Of a DNA stretch of 64,000 nucleotides, positions 9,890 through 19,316 are shown in pieces. Under the pieces are notes generated by a model. The model ran no database searches and was not told the DNA's origin. It saw nothing but the letters and a program-made list of their open reading frames with translations. Positions within the stretch are counted from its first letter, which is position 1. The number at the start of each line of letters is the position of its first letter. The DNA is from Actinoallomurus sp050942425. GTDB taxonomy: Bacteria > Actinomycetota > Actinomycetes > Streptosporangiales > Streptosporangiaceae. Where the stretch lies: contig NZ_CP192063.1 of the NCBI RefSeq assembly GCF_050942425.1, positions 434,001 through 498,000 on the forward strand. Reading direction: 5' to 3'. The translations under genes were made by a program, and so were the position numbers.

Positions 9890-10125
9890 TGGCTCGACCC
9901 CCTCGATGGTCGGGGACCCGTCGTATCGGCCCCACTTACGCTCGCTTACGCATCCGCAACCGAGCGCGACGTCACCCCGCGCATCGGCTACGGATACAAC
10001 CGTACCCGTTTTGCGCCCAGCTCGGTACGTCGTCTACACGGCAGCGGCTGGTCTAGAGCTTAGCCGACCATTCCGGTCGACGCTCCGGCGGCCTCCAACA
10101 GAGGTAGATCCCCAGCGTGTGGCGA

Positions 10126-11193
10126 TCACCGAGGGAGCAAGATCGTCCGCAGACGGCCGATTTCGGACATCCGTCGCTCGGCGAGCCGATCCGCCGCAAC
10201 CGCGGGCGGCACGCCCTCGTCGGCGGCGATCGCGAAGATCCGCCGGGTCGTCTCGAAGATCCCGGTCGCCTTCTGCTTCGCCCGGTCGAAGTCGAAGCCC
10301 TCGATCTCGTCGGCGACCTGGATCACGCCGCCGGAGTTCACGACGTAGTCGGGCGCGTAGAGGACGCCCCGGTCGTCGAGCTGCTTCTCGATGCCCGGGT
10401 GGGCCAGCTGGTTGTTGGCCCCACCGCATACGATCTTGGCGCGCAGCGTGGCGACCGTCTCGTCGTCGAGGGCCGCGCCGAGCGCGCACGGGGAGTAGAC
10501 GTCGATGTCGGAGCTCGTGAGGCCCTCGTGGCCGTCGACCACGTCGACCTCCGGGTGCTTCGCCCGGACGCGGGCCACGGCGGCCGCGCTCACGTCGGTG
10601 ATCACCACGTCCGCGCCGTCCTCGCGCAGGTGCTCGACGAGCCGGTGGCCGACCTTGCCGACGCCCTCGACACCGACGCGCCGGCCGCGCAGCGTGGGCG
10701 AGCCCCACACGCGCTCGGCCGCCGCCCGCATGCCCTGGAAGACCCCGTACGCGGTGAGGATCGAGGAGTCCCCGGCGCCGCCGTGCGCGACCGTACGGCC
10801 CGTCACGTAGTCGCATTCCCGTGCGATGACGTCCATGTCCTCGGAGAAGGTGCCCACGTCACAGGCCGTGAAGTAGCGGCCGTTCAGCGACTGCACGAAC
10901 CGCCCGTACGCCCGGAGCAGCGCTTCGGACTTGTCCGTGGCGGGATCGCCGATGATGACCGCTTTGCCGCCTCCGAGGTCCAGGTCGGCCAGGGCGTTCT
11001 TGTAGGCCATGCCCTTGGACAGGTTGAGGACGTCGGCCAGGGCCTCGTCCTCGGAGCCGTAGGGGTAGAAGCGGGTGCCGCCGAGCGCGGGCCCCAGGGC
11101 CGTCGAGTAGATGGCGATGATCGCCTTGAGGCCGCTGGTCTCGTCGTGACAGAAGACGACCTGTTCGTGGGGTGTGCCGAAGACCTTCGTCAC
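10126..11193 (-). CDS. vdh: Leu/Phe/Val-type dehydrogenase, probably valine dehydrogenase
   Basis: NAD-dependent oxidative deamination of branched-chain amino acids, 355 residues from the GTG at 11193 (GAGAGGAG eight bases upstream). The frame is open to 11286, but upstream codons lack family similarity. Family marks are GPALGGTRFYPY, GMAYKNA with K65, LGGGKAVI with K77, the Rossmann glycine motif GVEGVGKVG and the late CGGANNQL. The gene order with DUF3073 and bldC is that of the Streptomyces vdh locus. In those bacteria valine breakdown feeds acyl-CoA precursors; preference for valine over leucine is inferred from synteny. Confidence 0.93.
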   Translation of the reverse strand: MTKVFGTPHEQVVFCHDETSGLKAIIAIYSTALGPALGGTRFYPYGSEDEALADVLNLSKGMAYKNALADLDLGGGKAVIIGDPATDKSEALLRAYGRFVQSLNGRYFTACDVGTFSEDMDVIARECDYVTGRTVAHGGAGDSSILTAYGVFQGMRAAAERVWGSPTLRGRRVGVEGVGKVGHRLVEHLREDGADVVITDVSAAAVARVRAKHPEVDVVDGHEGLTSSDIDVYSPCALGAALDDETVATLRAKIVCGGANNQLAHPGIEKQLDDRGVLYAPDYVVNSGGVIQVADEIEGFDFDRAKQKATGIFETTRRIFAIAADEGVPPAVAADRLAERRMSEIGRLRTILLPR

Positions 11194-11437
11194 TGTGGTG
11201 GCTCCTCTCTGAGCACACGCTGCCCGTGGCCGGGGTGAGGCACGAGCGGAATACCCGGCGCCGGCGGCGAAAACCGTGGATCGCACGGCCGTGACCGGCG
11301 CCGGGGCATGAGTCCGACAGGTTCAGGGTAGGCGTACCGGGGCCGGAGTGCAGGCAGCGGCACGACGGAACACACAGTGGTGGGTAGGTGAGGTCTCAGG
11401 AGGATCTCGGCGGCCCTGACGACGAGCGTTCTGCGCC

Positions 11438-12325
11438 GTGTCGTGTCACGATGCGATCGTGTTGCCTTACGCCGCCTACCTCCGGGTGTACGAACCGCTG
11501 GCCGCCTATCCCGAGCCGGAGCGCGCCCGGTGGTCGGCGTACGCCGAGTCGGAGGAAAGACCGCGGCGGGTCGGGGCGCTGGGCGTCGAGCATACTCGCG
11601 CGCTGTGGCGGATGATCGCGGTTCCGCCCATCGTCGCGCCGACGCGTGAGAGCGGCGACGCGTACGTCCGGCGTGTCGAGGGCGTGACATATGTCTGTCC
11701 GTGGGAGACGCGTCTGCGGTCGTGGCTGGCGTTCGACCGGTTCCGGGCGGAGATGCCCGAGCGGCTGACGGGCGCGTTCGTGCCGCCCCGTGTGGCCGAG
11801 CAGGCGGAGACGGCGTTCGAGAGCTGGAAACGCGAGTCGGGGTCGCTGACCCCGCACATCCTGTCGAGCACCTGGCAGGTCCCGCTGGCCTGGTTCCTGC
11901 CGTTCGTGGCCAAGGAGCGGTGGCTCGTGCTCGGCGGGCAGGCGGAGGCCGGATCCGGCGGCCCGACGACCGCCACGCCGACCCGTACGCTGATCTACGT
12001 CACGCCGATGGCCCAGGCGCGGCGGCGTGTCGCGCGTGCCCGGGGCGTCCTGCGGCGCCAGGTGGGCGAGGGGTTCGAGCTTGGCGACGTCGAGTCGGTG
12101 GGTCGCTGGCTCGAGGAGTTTCACCCGCACTCTCTGGTGGAGCTCGACTACGGCGGGTTGGTGCATCTGCTCGACGACGCGGCGTTGCGGGCCGACGAGT
12201 CGGTGGCGGAGATCGCCGCGGCCCTGATGGGGCTGGAGACCGGGCAGACCGAGGTCGCGGTCGCGATGCACAAGCGCGTGACCGCCCGGTGGCGGGTTGT
12301 ACGAGCTCTTGAATCCGCCAACTGA
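11438..12325 (+). CDS. Conserved actinobacterial hypothetical protein of the vdh-bldC interval
   Basis: A soluble protein of about 295 residues, with no signal peptide or membrane helix and many Arg, Glu and Trp residues. No catalytic motif is recognised. An ORF of similar type occupies the same position between vdh and bldC in Streptomyces, which supports a real conserved gene. The start is unclear: GTG at 11438 gives 295 residues. A GTG at 11459 would give a protein beginning (V)LPYAAYLRVYEP, which looks more natural. Neither has a good ribosome site. No function is proposed. Confidence 0.75.
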   Translation: MSCHDAIVLPYAAYLRVYEPLAAYPEPERARWSAYAESEERPRRVGALGVEHTRALWRMIAVPPIVAPTRESGDAYVRRVEGVTYVCPWETRLRSWLAFDRFRAEMPERLTGAFVPPRVAEQAETAFESWKRESGSLTPHILSSTWQVPLAWFLPFVAKERWLVLGGQAEAGSGGPTTATPTRTLIYVTPMAQARRRVARARGVLRRQVGEGFELGDVESVGRWLEEFHPHSLVELDYGGLVHLLDDAALRADESVAEIAAALMGLETGQTEVAVAMHKRVTARWRVVRALESAN

Positions 12326-12641
12326 GCAGGATTCCGTGCAACGCAGTGCCTCCGAGACCAGGTCACACGTCGGCGGCAAGCCGTTCCATCGTGTGAAGTG
12401 AGCAAAATTAGCCGAATCACCGCGCGATGCGACTATACGTGTCGCTAGAATCACGCAGCGTGACTCGACCACCAAAAATCACAGAGTTGCTATCAGGGAC
12501 TTGCCTGTTGCGCTCAGTGGTGGCATGGTTACGTCTTGTGATGTCAAAGTGGTCCATCCAGACCATAAGAGACATCAGTGGCACGCGCGAGGTTCAAACG
12601 CTGGATCGCTGTCATCGGTCCACGGAGGAGAGGCCGCACAA
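12326..12641 (+). other. bldC upstream region, no gene seen
   Basis: A 316-base AT-richer stretch. It holds a TAGAAT (-10-like, 12446-12451) and a TTGCGC - 16 bases - TACGTC pair (12508-12535), either of which could drive bldC. The gap also contains a short CACG-CAG-CGTG dyad (12452 onward). No ORF here has convincing codon use. A long regulated leader would suit a developmental regulator, but the promoter calls are weak. Confidence 0.35.
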
Positions 12642-12845
12642 ATGTCAGCTCGTACGCCAGAGGCCGAGCCCCTGCTGACGCCGGCAGAGGTGGCGACGAT
12701 GTTCCGCGTCGACCCCAAGACCGTCACCCGTTGGGCGAAGGCCGGGAAGTTGACGTCAATCCGGACGCTGGGAGGACATCGGCGCTACCGCGAGGCCGAG
12801 GTCCGCGCTCTGCTGGGGGGGATCCCGCAGCAGCGGTCGGAGTAG
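12642..12845 (+). CDS. bldC: BldC, MerR-like developmental DNA-binding regulator
   Basis: A 67-residue protein consisting of a single winged helix-turn-helix: LLTPAEVATMFRVDPKTVTRWAKAG followed by GGHRRYREAEVRALL, the signature of BldC/excisionase-type MerR domains. In Streptomyces BldC holds back the switch from vegetative growth to development and binds DNA as head-to-tail oligomers. The start is set by GGAGGAGAGG eight bases before the ATG. An open frame extends upstream, but MSARTPEAEPLLTPAEVA is the conserved beginning. It stands alone with a shared terminator downstream. Confidence 0.93.
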   Translation: MSARTPEAEPLLTPAEVATMFRVDPKTVTRWAKAGKLTSIRTLGGHRRYREAEVRALLGGIPQQRSE

Positions 12846-13059
12846 TCGGAAGAGACCCCGATCAGTCGTCGGCGAGCCGCACGGACCCGTCGGCGACGGT
12901 TCGACTGGGGGGCGCATGGCCGGCAGGCGCCGGGCGTGTCGCAATGAGCCGCGGGCTGGCGGGTCACCGCCGCTCGCGAAAGGTCGGGGAGATTCCGTGA
13001 GGTTCGACCGGTCCCGTTCCTTCGGGACCGTGCCGGGGGGTTGCACGGACTCCAGGTGA

Positions 13060-13093
13060 TGGATGCCCCGCCCGAGACCGGGCGGGGCATCCA
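13060..13093. terminator. Bidirectional terminator between bldC and tetR
   Basis: A 15-bp perfect stem (TGGATGCCCCGCCCG and its complement) with the four-base loop AGAC, in the 320-base gap between the convergent bldC and TetR genes. Nothing else coding is seen in the gap. Confidence 0.85.
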
Positions 13094-13165
13094 CACTCAT
13101 GAGTGTCACCGGGTGGCCGTGCCGCGCACTCGGTGCCCGTCAGCGGCGCCGGTCAGTGGTGCCCG

Positions 13166-13867
13166 TCAGCCGGTCCGGGACTCCCGGGACAGGCGTTCGA
13201 ACAGCGCCGCCACCTCGGGGTCGTGCCGGGCGGCGACGTCCAGCAGCACGACGTGGTGATCGACGAGCAGCCGTTCGAGCTCTTCGCGGGGTATGTCGCG
13301 GTGTTCGAGCCAGTCGAGGCCGGCGGTCTCCACGGAGGCCATCCACGAACGCAGCGTGATGCGCAGGATGGGGCCCGGCTCCTCCACGCCGATGGCGGCG
13401 ATGATCCGGCTCATCACGAGGCTGCGGATGCCCTCGATGACCTCGCCGATCTCGCCGGTCCGGTACGCCGGGCCGCCGCGCAACAGCGCGACGAACGCCG
13501 CGGCGTAGTGCTCGACGAAGTCGAAGTAGCGGTGCAGCGACACCGCCAGCCGCTCCAGGCCCCGGCCCTCCGTCGGCGGCTCGAGTAGATCGTTCAACTG
13601 CCGGGCGGCGGTGTGCAGGGCGGCGAGGTAGAGCTCCTGCTTGCCGCCGAAGTAGTGGTAGACCAGCGCGCGGGAGGCTCCGGCGGCGTCCGCGACGTCG
13701 TCGATCGAGATCTCCTCGGGCGGCCGGTCGCTGAACAGCTCGAGGGCGGCCGAGATCAGCTCCTCGCGGCGCTCGTCAACGCTGAGGCGCCGCCTTCCCG
13801 GCCGCGCGCCGGAAGAACGCCTGGGCGGTCCCGCCTGGCCTTCCGGAGCGGTTGCGCGATCAGCCAC
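13166..13867 (-). CDS. TetR/AcrR family transcriptional regulator
   Basis: A 233-residue repressor-type protein. The N-terminal HTH (about 32-80) includes RREELISAALELFSDR, ISIDDVADAAGASRALVYHYFGGKQELY; the C-terminal all-helical ligand domain has no recognisable effector motif. A 30-residue Pro/Arg-rich extension precedes the HTH. The GTG start has no clear ribosome site. No obvious target lies beside it: the neighbours are bldC (convergent) and a LacI gene (divergent), so the regulon cannot be guessed. Confidence 0.88.
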   Translation of the reverse strand: MADRATAPEGQAGPPRRSSGARPGRRRLSVDERREELISAALELFSDRPPEEISIDDVADAAGASRALVYHYFGGKQELYLAALHTAARQLNDLLEPPTEGRGLERLAVSLHRYFDFVEHYAAAFVALLRGGPAYRTGEIGEVIEGIRSLVMSRIIAAIGVEEPGPILRITLRSWMASVETAGLDWLEHRDIPREELERLLVDHHVVLLDVAARHDPEVAALFERLSRESRTG

Positions 13868-14094
13868 ATTGGGAAGCGTATCGGAGCGGGCTTTCCGCGC
13901 GGTGGTTCCCTCGCTGGCTGGTCAACGCAGGGGCGCGAGGTAGTGACCTGGTCCGAAATGCCTCTCGGGTATGCCCCTTACTCAGGGTCACGGGCGTTGG
14001 AGGCGATGTAAGGGCATCATGGCATCTCCTCCCTTGCGGCGGTCCGCCGGTATCTGTCCCTGATTCAGGCGGTCGCTGGGACAGGAGAACCCCC

Positions 14095-15132
14095 ATGCCC
14101 GAGGACCCACGCCAGGAGGCGGCCGTGCCCAAGGTGCCGGCGGCGAAGCCGACGATCCGTAACGTGGCCGAGCGTGCCGGCGTATCGAAATCGCTGGTCT
14201 CTCTCGTCATGCGCGGGTCGCCGCACGTCAGCGAGGCCCGGCGGCAGGCCGTGCTGAAGGCGGCCCGGGAGCTCGGGTACCGCCCCAACGCGGTCGCCCG
14301 CAGCCTGGTCGAGGGACGCACCCGGCTGATCGGTGCGCTGGTCGCCGACCTGCACAACCCGTTCTTCGCCGAGTTCCTCGACGGGCTGCAGGAGAGCCTG
14401 CACGGCGCGGGACTGCGCATGCTGGTCGGCAGCGGCCGCTGGGACCCGCAGTTCGAGGCGGAGGCCGTCGAGGCGTTCCTGGAGATGCGCGTGGACGGGC
14501 TCGTCCTCCTCAGCGTCGTGCCGGACACCCTGACCGAGACGGCGAAGAACGTCCCCGTCGTCGTCGTGGGCGAGCGCGACATCGAGGGAGTCGACATCGT
14601 CGTCGACGACGACGAGCTCGGCGCCCGGCTCGCGGTCGACCACCTCGTCGAACTGGGCCACCGTCGCATCGCCCACATCGAGGGCGCCCCTTCGACCACC
14701 GCGCACTACCGACGGGCCGGGTACGAATCGGCGATGCGCCGGCACGGCCTGGCCGACCGGATCGTCGTGGAGCCCGGCGACTTCACCGAGGAGGGCGGCT
14801 ACCGCGCCGCCCGGAAGCTGCTCGCCCGGGACGAGCCCCCCACGGCGATCTTCGCGCCGAACGACCTCGTCGCCACCGGAGTGCTGTCCGCCGCCGACGA
14901 ACGCGGACTGCGCGTCCCCGCCGACATCTCCATCGTCGGGTACGACAACACCCACCTGGCCGCCATCCGCCACATCGCCCTGACGAGCGTCGACCAGCCT
15001 CGCCGGGACATGGGCCGGGTCGCGGCCGAGCGTCTCTGCGCCCGCATCGAGGACCCGTTCCGGCACCCCCGGCAGACCCTCGTCACACCGCACCTGGTCA
15101 TCCGCTCGACCACCGGCCCCGCCCCCCGCTGA
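14095..15132 (+). CDS. LacI/GalR family transcriptional regulator
   Basis: A 345-residue regulator. The N-terminal HTH is TIRNVAERAGVSKSLVSLVMRG, followed by the hinge ELGYRPNAVARSL and a periplasmic-binding-like effector domain (LIGALVADLHNPFFAEFLDGL, GHRRIAHIEG, DISIVGYDNTHLA). Such proteins usually repress sugar-uptake genes. No sugar transporter lies beside it; the closest carbohydrate gene in the window is the alpha-amylase 25 kb away, which is not evidence of a link. The ATG at 14095 follows AGGAGA by seven bases; the longer open frame upstream is non-coding in character. Confidence 0.92.
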   Translation: MPEDPRQEAAVPKVPAAKPTIRNVAERAGVSKSLVSLVMRGSPHVSEARRQAVLKAARELGYRPNAVARSLVEGRTRLIGALVADLHNPFFAEFLDGLQESLHGAGLRMLVGSGRWDPQFEAEAVEAFLEMRVDGLVLLSVVPDTLTETAKNVPVVVVGERDIEGVDIVVDDDELGARLAVDHLVELGHRRIAHIEGAPSTTAHYRRAGYESAMRRHGLADRIVVEPGDFTEEGGYRAARKLLARDEPPTAIFAPNDLVATGVLSAADERGLRVPADISIVGYDNTHLAAIRHIALTSVDQPRRDMGRVAAERLCARIEDPFRHPRQTLVTPHLVIRSTTGPAPR

Positions 15133-15393
15133 GGACCCGAGCTCGAGATCTACCAACGGCACCGCTGATCTACCTGGAGGGCTCGCCGAGTCTTCGATGC
15201 GTAAGGGCGTCGCCAAGGCTCGCCGAAGCCCCGTACCGCGGAGCGACGCGGACGCCTTAATGGGTGCGTGACCGGCCGCCCGGCGGGTCGCCATCGGGAG
15301 TGTCGCCGGCCCTACCGGGGGGAGGGCCGGGGCGCCGAGGCGGAGACCGCCGGGCGGCGGGCGGGGCAATTCGCCGAATCTGGGGGCCGACAA

Positions 15394-15630
15394 GTGCGTG
15401 ATCCGGAGTTGGTGTCATCCGCGCAGCGCGCGGCGAGTGAGCTGGAACGCGCGTGGTCGCAGTGGCGGCACGCCCGTGGGCTGATCGAGGAGGTCACCGA
15501 GTCCGTCGCCGGGTACGTGGCCCATTCGATCGACCACCCGTGGGGACGGCCCCGTGTGGTGCTCGGCCTGGACGCGGACGAGGCGCGGGCCCTCGCGGCC
15601 CTGCTCGGCAAGGAGAGCGTCGTCCGCTGA
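15394..15630 (+). CDS. Small hypothetical protein, 78 residues
   Basis: Predicted soluble and mainly helical, starting at GTG after a G-rich TGGGGG stretch. Sequence features are SAQRAASELERAWSQWRHARGL and VLGLDADEARALAALLG; no motif is recognised. Codon use is typical of the region and no longer ORF competes, so it is probably a real gene. It is followed after 111 bases by the amidase gene. The 261-base gap before it holds only a weak imperfect dyad (around 15203-15258). Confidence 0.55.
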   Translation: MRDPELVSSAQRAASELERAWSQWRHARGLIEEVTESVAGYVAHSIDHPWGRPRVVLGLDADEARALAALLGKESVVR

Positions 15631-15741
15631 CCCGCCCGATCGTGGCCGCCGTCGCGTGACTCAGCGCGGAGGGAGCGGCGGCGGCCACTCAGCGATTCTG
15701 GGGGAAGGCCACGGCATTACCCGGCGTTTGGCACACTGGGC

Positions 15742-16608
15742 GTGATGTGTTATTCCACGGTTCGCTCCGGCAGGGCGCTGAGCGCCCTGGTCATGACGGT
15801 GCTCGCGGGTGCGCTGGCCGCCTGTGGGACCGGGAGTTCGTCCTCGGCCTCGGCGGCTCCGCCGTCGGCCAAGGCGTCCTCCTCCCAGCCCGGCATCGCG
15901 CCCGGAGAGCCGTCGCCGGGCGGCGGGTCCCCGGGCACGGCGTCCAAGGGCTCCCTCGCCGGGAAGGTCATCGTGGTCGACCCCGGACACAACGGCGGTA
16001 ACGCGAAGCACCCGGAGATCATCAACAAGAAGGTCAACGTCTACAACGGCTGGAAGGCCTGCAACACGACGGGCACCTCGACCGACGACAACTACAGCGA
16101 GCACGAGTTCACCTGGGACGTCGCCAACCGCCTCGCCAAGATCCTGCGGGCGAAGGGCGCCAAGGTCGTCATGACCCGCTCCAGCGACACCGGCGTCGGG
16201 CCGTGCGTCGACGAGCGCGCCCGGATCGGCAACCGCGCCCACGCCGACGCGGTCCTGGCCATCCACGGCGACGGCGCGCCCGCGAAGGGCCACGGTTTCC
16301 ACATCATCGAGCCGGCGGTGATCAAGGGCCACAACGAGTCCATCATCGCGCCGTCCAAGCGGCTCGGCGGCGACATGCGCGACGCCTTCCACCAGGGCAC
16401 CGGCATCCCGTTCTCCACCTACCTCGGCAAGAACGGCATCGACGTCCGCAGCGACCTCGGCGGGCTGAACGTCTCGACGCGGCCGGCCGTGTTCATCGAG
16501 TGCGGCAACATGCGCAACCCCGGTGACGCGGCGAAGATGAAGAGCCCGCAGGACCGCCAGCAGATGGCCGAGGCCCTCGCCGACGGCTTCGTGAAGTACC
16601 TGGGCTGA
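15742..16608 (+). CDS. Exported N-acetylmuramoyl-L-alanine amidase (Amidase_3), lipoprotein type
   Basis: Peptidoglycan hydrolase cutting the bond between muramic acid and the stem peptide. About 288 residues. An N-terminal hydrophobic segment ends in the lipobox LAGALAAC (Cys28), followed by a Ser/Pro/Gly linker. The catalytic domain starts near 73: zinc ligands H83 (VDPGHNGG), a Glu at 120-122 (SEHEF), H175 (AIHGDG), and the catalytic E253 (FIECGN). It resembles mycobacterial Rv3717-type amidases. GTG (15742) and ATG (15745) are adjacent possible starts. The stop is two bases before the next gene, so the amidase and methyltransferase are co-transcribed. Confidence 0.9.
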   Translation: MMCYSTVRSGRALSALVMTVLAGALAACGTGSSSSASAAPPSAKASSSQPGIAPGEPSPGGGSPGTASKGSLAGKVIVVDPGHNGGNAKHPEIINKKVNVYNGWKACNTTGTSTDDNYSEHEFTWDVANRLAKILRAKGAKVVMTRSSDTGVGPCVDERARIGNRAHADAVLAIHGDGAPAKGHGFHIIEPAVIKGHNESIIAPSKRLGGDMRDAFHQGTGIPFSTYLGKNGIDVRSDLGGLNVSTRPAVFIECGNMRNPGDAAKMKSPQDRQQMAEALADGFVKYLG

Positions 16609-16610
16609 GG

Positions 16611-18050
16611 ATGTCCGTCGACCAGGGCGCCGCCGAGCGCGTGCGCGGGTTGTTCGAGCACGCCGACTACACCGTCGCCGGGGTCCGGCATCTGCTCGGC
16701 CCGGTCGCCGGGGCGGCGCTGGCCCGCGACGAGATCGTCCCAGCCCTGCGGGCCACCCGGGGCGGCACGACCCTGGAGACGCTCGTCCGGTTGTTCTGGG
16801 TTCAGGTGCCGGTTCCGGAGTCGGCCCTGCCGTTCGAGGACCTGGCCGCCCTCGGGCTGGTCGAGCGGTCGGGCGGAGAGATTCGCGCGCTCGTGCACGT
16901 CGAACCGGTGGAGTCCGCGTCCGGGGTGCCTGACGACCCACCGTCCGCCCGGGGCCACATCGTCTCCGACCTGGTGGCGCGGCCGGGCGGCGACCGGGTC
17001 CGCCCCGACCACGTCGTCGGCCAGGGCGGGGCGTCGGGAAACCTGGCGCAGTTGGTCCGCCGCGGCCCGGTGGGCGACGTCCTGGACCTGGGGACGGGAT
17101 CCGGCGTGCAGGCGGTCCACCTCGCGGACCGGGCCGGGAGCATCACCGCGACCGACGTCAGCCGGCGCGCCCTCGACCTCGCCCGGCTGAGCTTCGCGCT
17201 GTCCGGGATCGAGGCCGAGCTCCTAAAAGGCTCGCTGTTCGAGCCCGTCGAGGGCCGGACGTTCGACCTCATCGTGTCCAACCCGCCGTTCGTGATCTCA
17301 CCGGACCTCCGGTTCGAGTACCGCGAGTCCGGGCTGCCGGGCGACGAGCTCTGCCGGCGGCTGGTCCGGCGGGCACCGGCCCACCTCGCGCCGGACGGCT
17401 GGTGCCAGCTGCTCGCCAACTGGCTGCACGTGGAGGGCGAGGACTGGCGCGAACGCGTCGCGGACTGGATCGAGGGCGTCGACGGCTGGGTCGTCGAACG
17501 CGACGTCCAGGATCCCGCGGAGTACGCCGAGCTGTGGCTGCGCGACTCCCGGGACGCCGGTTCGGCGGAGTACCGGCGGCGCTACGACGCCTGGCTCGAC
17601 TACTTCGAGGCGAACAAGGTCACCGGCATCGGCTTCGGCTGGATCACCCTGCACAACTCCGGCGGCGAGGACGTCCGGGTCGAGGAACTGCGGCACGCCG
17701 TCGACCAGCCGGTCGGCGCCTACGTCCGCGACGTCGTGCGCGCCCGGCCGCGGCTCACCCCGGCGACCACGCTGCGCACCGTGCCGGGCATCGTGCAGGA
17801 ACAGATCGGCCCGCCCGGCGTGGAGGACCCCGAGCGGATCCTGCTCCGGCAGACGCGCGGGTTGCGCCGCGTCGCGCAGGTCGGCACGGTCGAGGCCGCG
17901 CTGGCCGGGGCCTGCGACGGCGACCTGCCCCTCGGCCCGCTGCTCGACGCGATCGCCCAGCTCACCGAGACCGAAACCGGAGCCGTACGGGACCGTGCCC
18001 TCGCGGTGCTGCCGGATCTCGTGGCCGACGGGTTCTTTGACATCATTTGA
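16611..18050 (+). CDS. Class I SAM-dependent methyltransferase with an NPPF motif
   Basis: A cytosolic 479-residue protein. A helical, probably winged-helix N-terminus (1-150) leads into a Rossmann methyltransferase: VLDLGTGSGVQAVHLA near 162 (SAM loop), ITATDVSRRALDLA, and LIVSNPPFVIS near 223. NPP(F/Y) is typical of N-methyltransferases acting on nucleic-acid bases or Gln side chains (HemK/RsmC type). The C-terminal ~150 residues are accessory. Two bases separate it from the amidase and two from DUF711, so all three are translationally linked. The actual substrate is unknown. Confidence 0.82.
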   Translation: MSVDQGAAERVRGLFEHADYTVAGVRHLLGPVAGAALARDEIVPALRATRGGTTLETLVRLFWVQVPVPESALPFEDLAALGLVERSGGEIRALVHVEPVESASGVPDDPPSARGHIVSDLVARPGGDRVRPDHVVGQGGASGNLAQLVRRGPVGDVLDLGTGSGVQAVHLADRAGSITATDVSRRALDLARLSFALSGIEAELLKGSLFEPVEGRTFDLIVSNPPFVISPDLRFEYRESGLPGDELCRRLVRRAPAHLAPDGWCQLLANWLHVEGEDWRERVADWIEGVDGWVVERDVQDPAEYAELWLRDSRDAGSAEYRRRYDAWLDYFEANKVTGIGFGWITLHNSGGEDVRVEELRHAVDQPVGAYVRDVVRARPRLTPATTLRTVPGIVQEQIGPPGVEDPERILLRQTRGLRRVAQVGTVEAALAGACDGDLPLGPLLDAIAQLTETETGAVRDRALAVLPDLVADGFFDII

Positions 18051-18052
18051 GC

Positions 18053-19147
18053 ATGGTCCCGATCCGTACGCTCACGCTCGGGGTGCCCGAGCCGCACCCG
18101 TTGGCCGCGGACGTCGTCACGAAGGGCGCGGACGCGCTGCGCCGCGCGGAGGCGGTCTTCCGCGAGGCGGGCCACGAGGTGCAGACCCTCCGGCTGTCGA
18201 CCCGCCCCGTGTTCGACGACATGACGCCGACCGTCGCGTACGCGCGTGACCTGCAGGCCGCGCTCGACGACGCCGGCCTGACATATTGCTCGCTCGGCCC
18301 CGTGACGTCGGGCGTCGAGGCGATCCCGGACCTGCTCATCGGGAACGACGCCCTGAACCTCACCGTCCGCCTCGACGGCAACACCTCGGCGGCCCGGCCC
18401 GCGGCGGAGGCGATGCTGCGGCTGGCGAACGAGACGGAGGAGGGCTTCGGCAACTTCCGGTTCGCGGCGCTGGCGTGCGTCCCGCCGGGCAGCCCGTTCT
18501 TCCCGGCCGCCTACCACGAGGGAGCGGCGAACCTCACGGTCGGCCTGCAGGGAGCGAGCATCGCGGTCGCCGCGGCCAAGGGTGGCCTCGACGGCCTGAC
18601 CGAACGCCTCGCCGCGGCCCTCACCGAGGAGGCCGCCCCGGTCGTTCGCCTCGCCGAGCGGGTGGCGGCCGAGCTGGGGGTGCGGTTCGGCGGCATCGAC
18701 CTGTCCCCGGCCCCGAACGGCGCGGACAGCATCGGCGCGGCGTTCGAGGAGATCACCGGGGAGTTCGGCGCGCCCGGCACGCTCGCCGTCGCCGCCGCGC
18801 TGACCGCCGGGCTGCGCAGCACCGGCCTGCCGACCTGCGGCTACAACGGGCTGATGCTGCCGGTGATGGAGGACGTCGTCCTCGCCCGGCGCTGGGAGGA
18901 GGGCCGGATCGGCCTGCACGACCTGCTGGCGTACTCCTCGGTCTGCGGCACCGGCCTGGACACCGTGCCGCTGCCGGGCGACTCCTCGCCCGACGCCCTC
19001 GCCCGGCTGCTCCTGGACGTCACCGCGCTGGCCGTACGCCTCGGCAAGCCGCTGTCCGCACGGCTGTTCCCGGTCCCGGGCACGCGCGCCGGCGACCGCA
19101 CCGCCTTCACCTCGGAGTACCTGACGAACACCACGGCCCGCTGGTGA
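18053..19147 (+). CDS. DUF711 family protein
   Basis: About 364 residues, soluble, no signal peptide. DUF711 features visible are GVEAIPDLLIGNDALNLTVRL, GEGFGNFRF-like EEGFGNFRFAALACVPPGSPFFPAAYH, GGIDLSPAPN, GYNGLMLPVMEDVVLA and SSVCGTGLDTVPLPGD. The family resembles glycyl-radical-type folds but has no proven activity. ATG at 18053 is two bases past the methyltransferase stop; a TTG at 18047 is less likely. Third gene of the coupled set with the amidase and methyltransferase. Confidence 0.85.
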   Translation: MVPIRTLTLGVPEPHPLAADVVTKGADALRRAEAVFREAGHEVQTLRLSTRPVFDDMTPTVAYARDLQAALDDAGLTYCSLGPVTSGVEAIPDLLIGNDALNLTVRLDGNTSAARPAAEAMLRLANETEEGFGNFRFAALACVPPGSPFFPAAYHEGAANLTVGLQGASIAVAAAKGGLDGLTERLAAALTEEAAPVVRLAERVAAELGVRFGGIDLSPAPNGADSIGAAFEEITGEFGAPGTLAVAAALTAGLRSTGLPTCGYNGLMLPVMEDVVLARRWEEGRIGLHDLLAYSSVCGTGLDTVPLPGDSSPDALARLLLDVTALAVRLGKPLSARLFPVPGTRAGDRTAFTSEYLTNTTARW

Positions 19148-19190
19148 CCACCGCCGCCCCGGCGGTGACCTGCGGGGCGTGCGGCCGCCC

Positions 19191-19316
19191 TCAGGTGGGG
19201 ACGCCCGGCGGGCGTACGGCGAGCGGCGCCGCCAGGGGGCGGACGGCCTGCGGTCAGGCGGGGACGCCACGGCGGGCGCTCGGCGGACGGCGCCGCCCGG
19301 CGGGGTACGCCCGGGG
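19191..19316. repeat. Two imperfect 63-bp tandem repeats downstream of an alpha/beta hydrolase gene
   Basis: Units 19191-19253 and 19254-19316 both begin TCAGG-GGGGACGCC and share GGCGGGCG and GACGGCGCCGCC-type blocks. A third, quickly diverging start (TCAGGCCGTGACGC) coincides with the hydrolase stop codon at 19317. This fills most of the 169-base gap between two convergent genes and is very GC-rich; it may help end transcription. Confidence 0.6.

Noticed and set aside
12944..13000. 18-codon ORF after bldC
   Set aside because: Very short, no ribosome site, Arg-rich; no support beyond being open.
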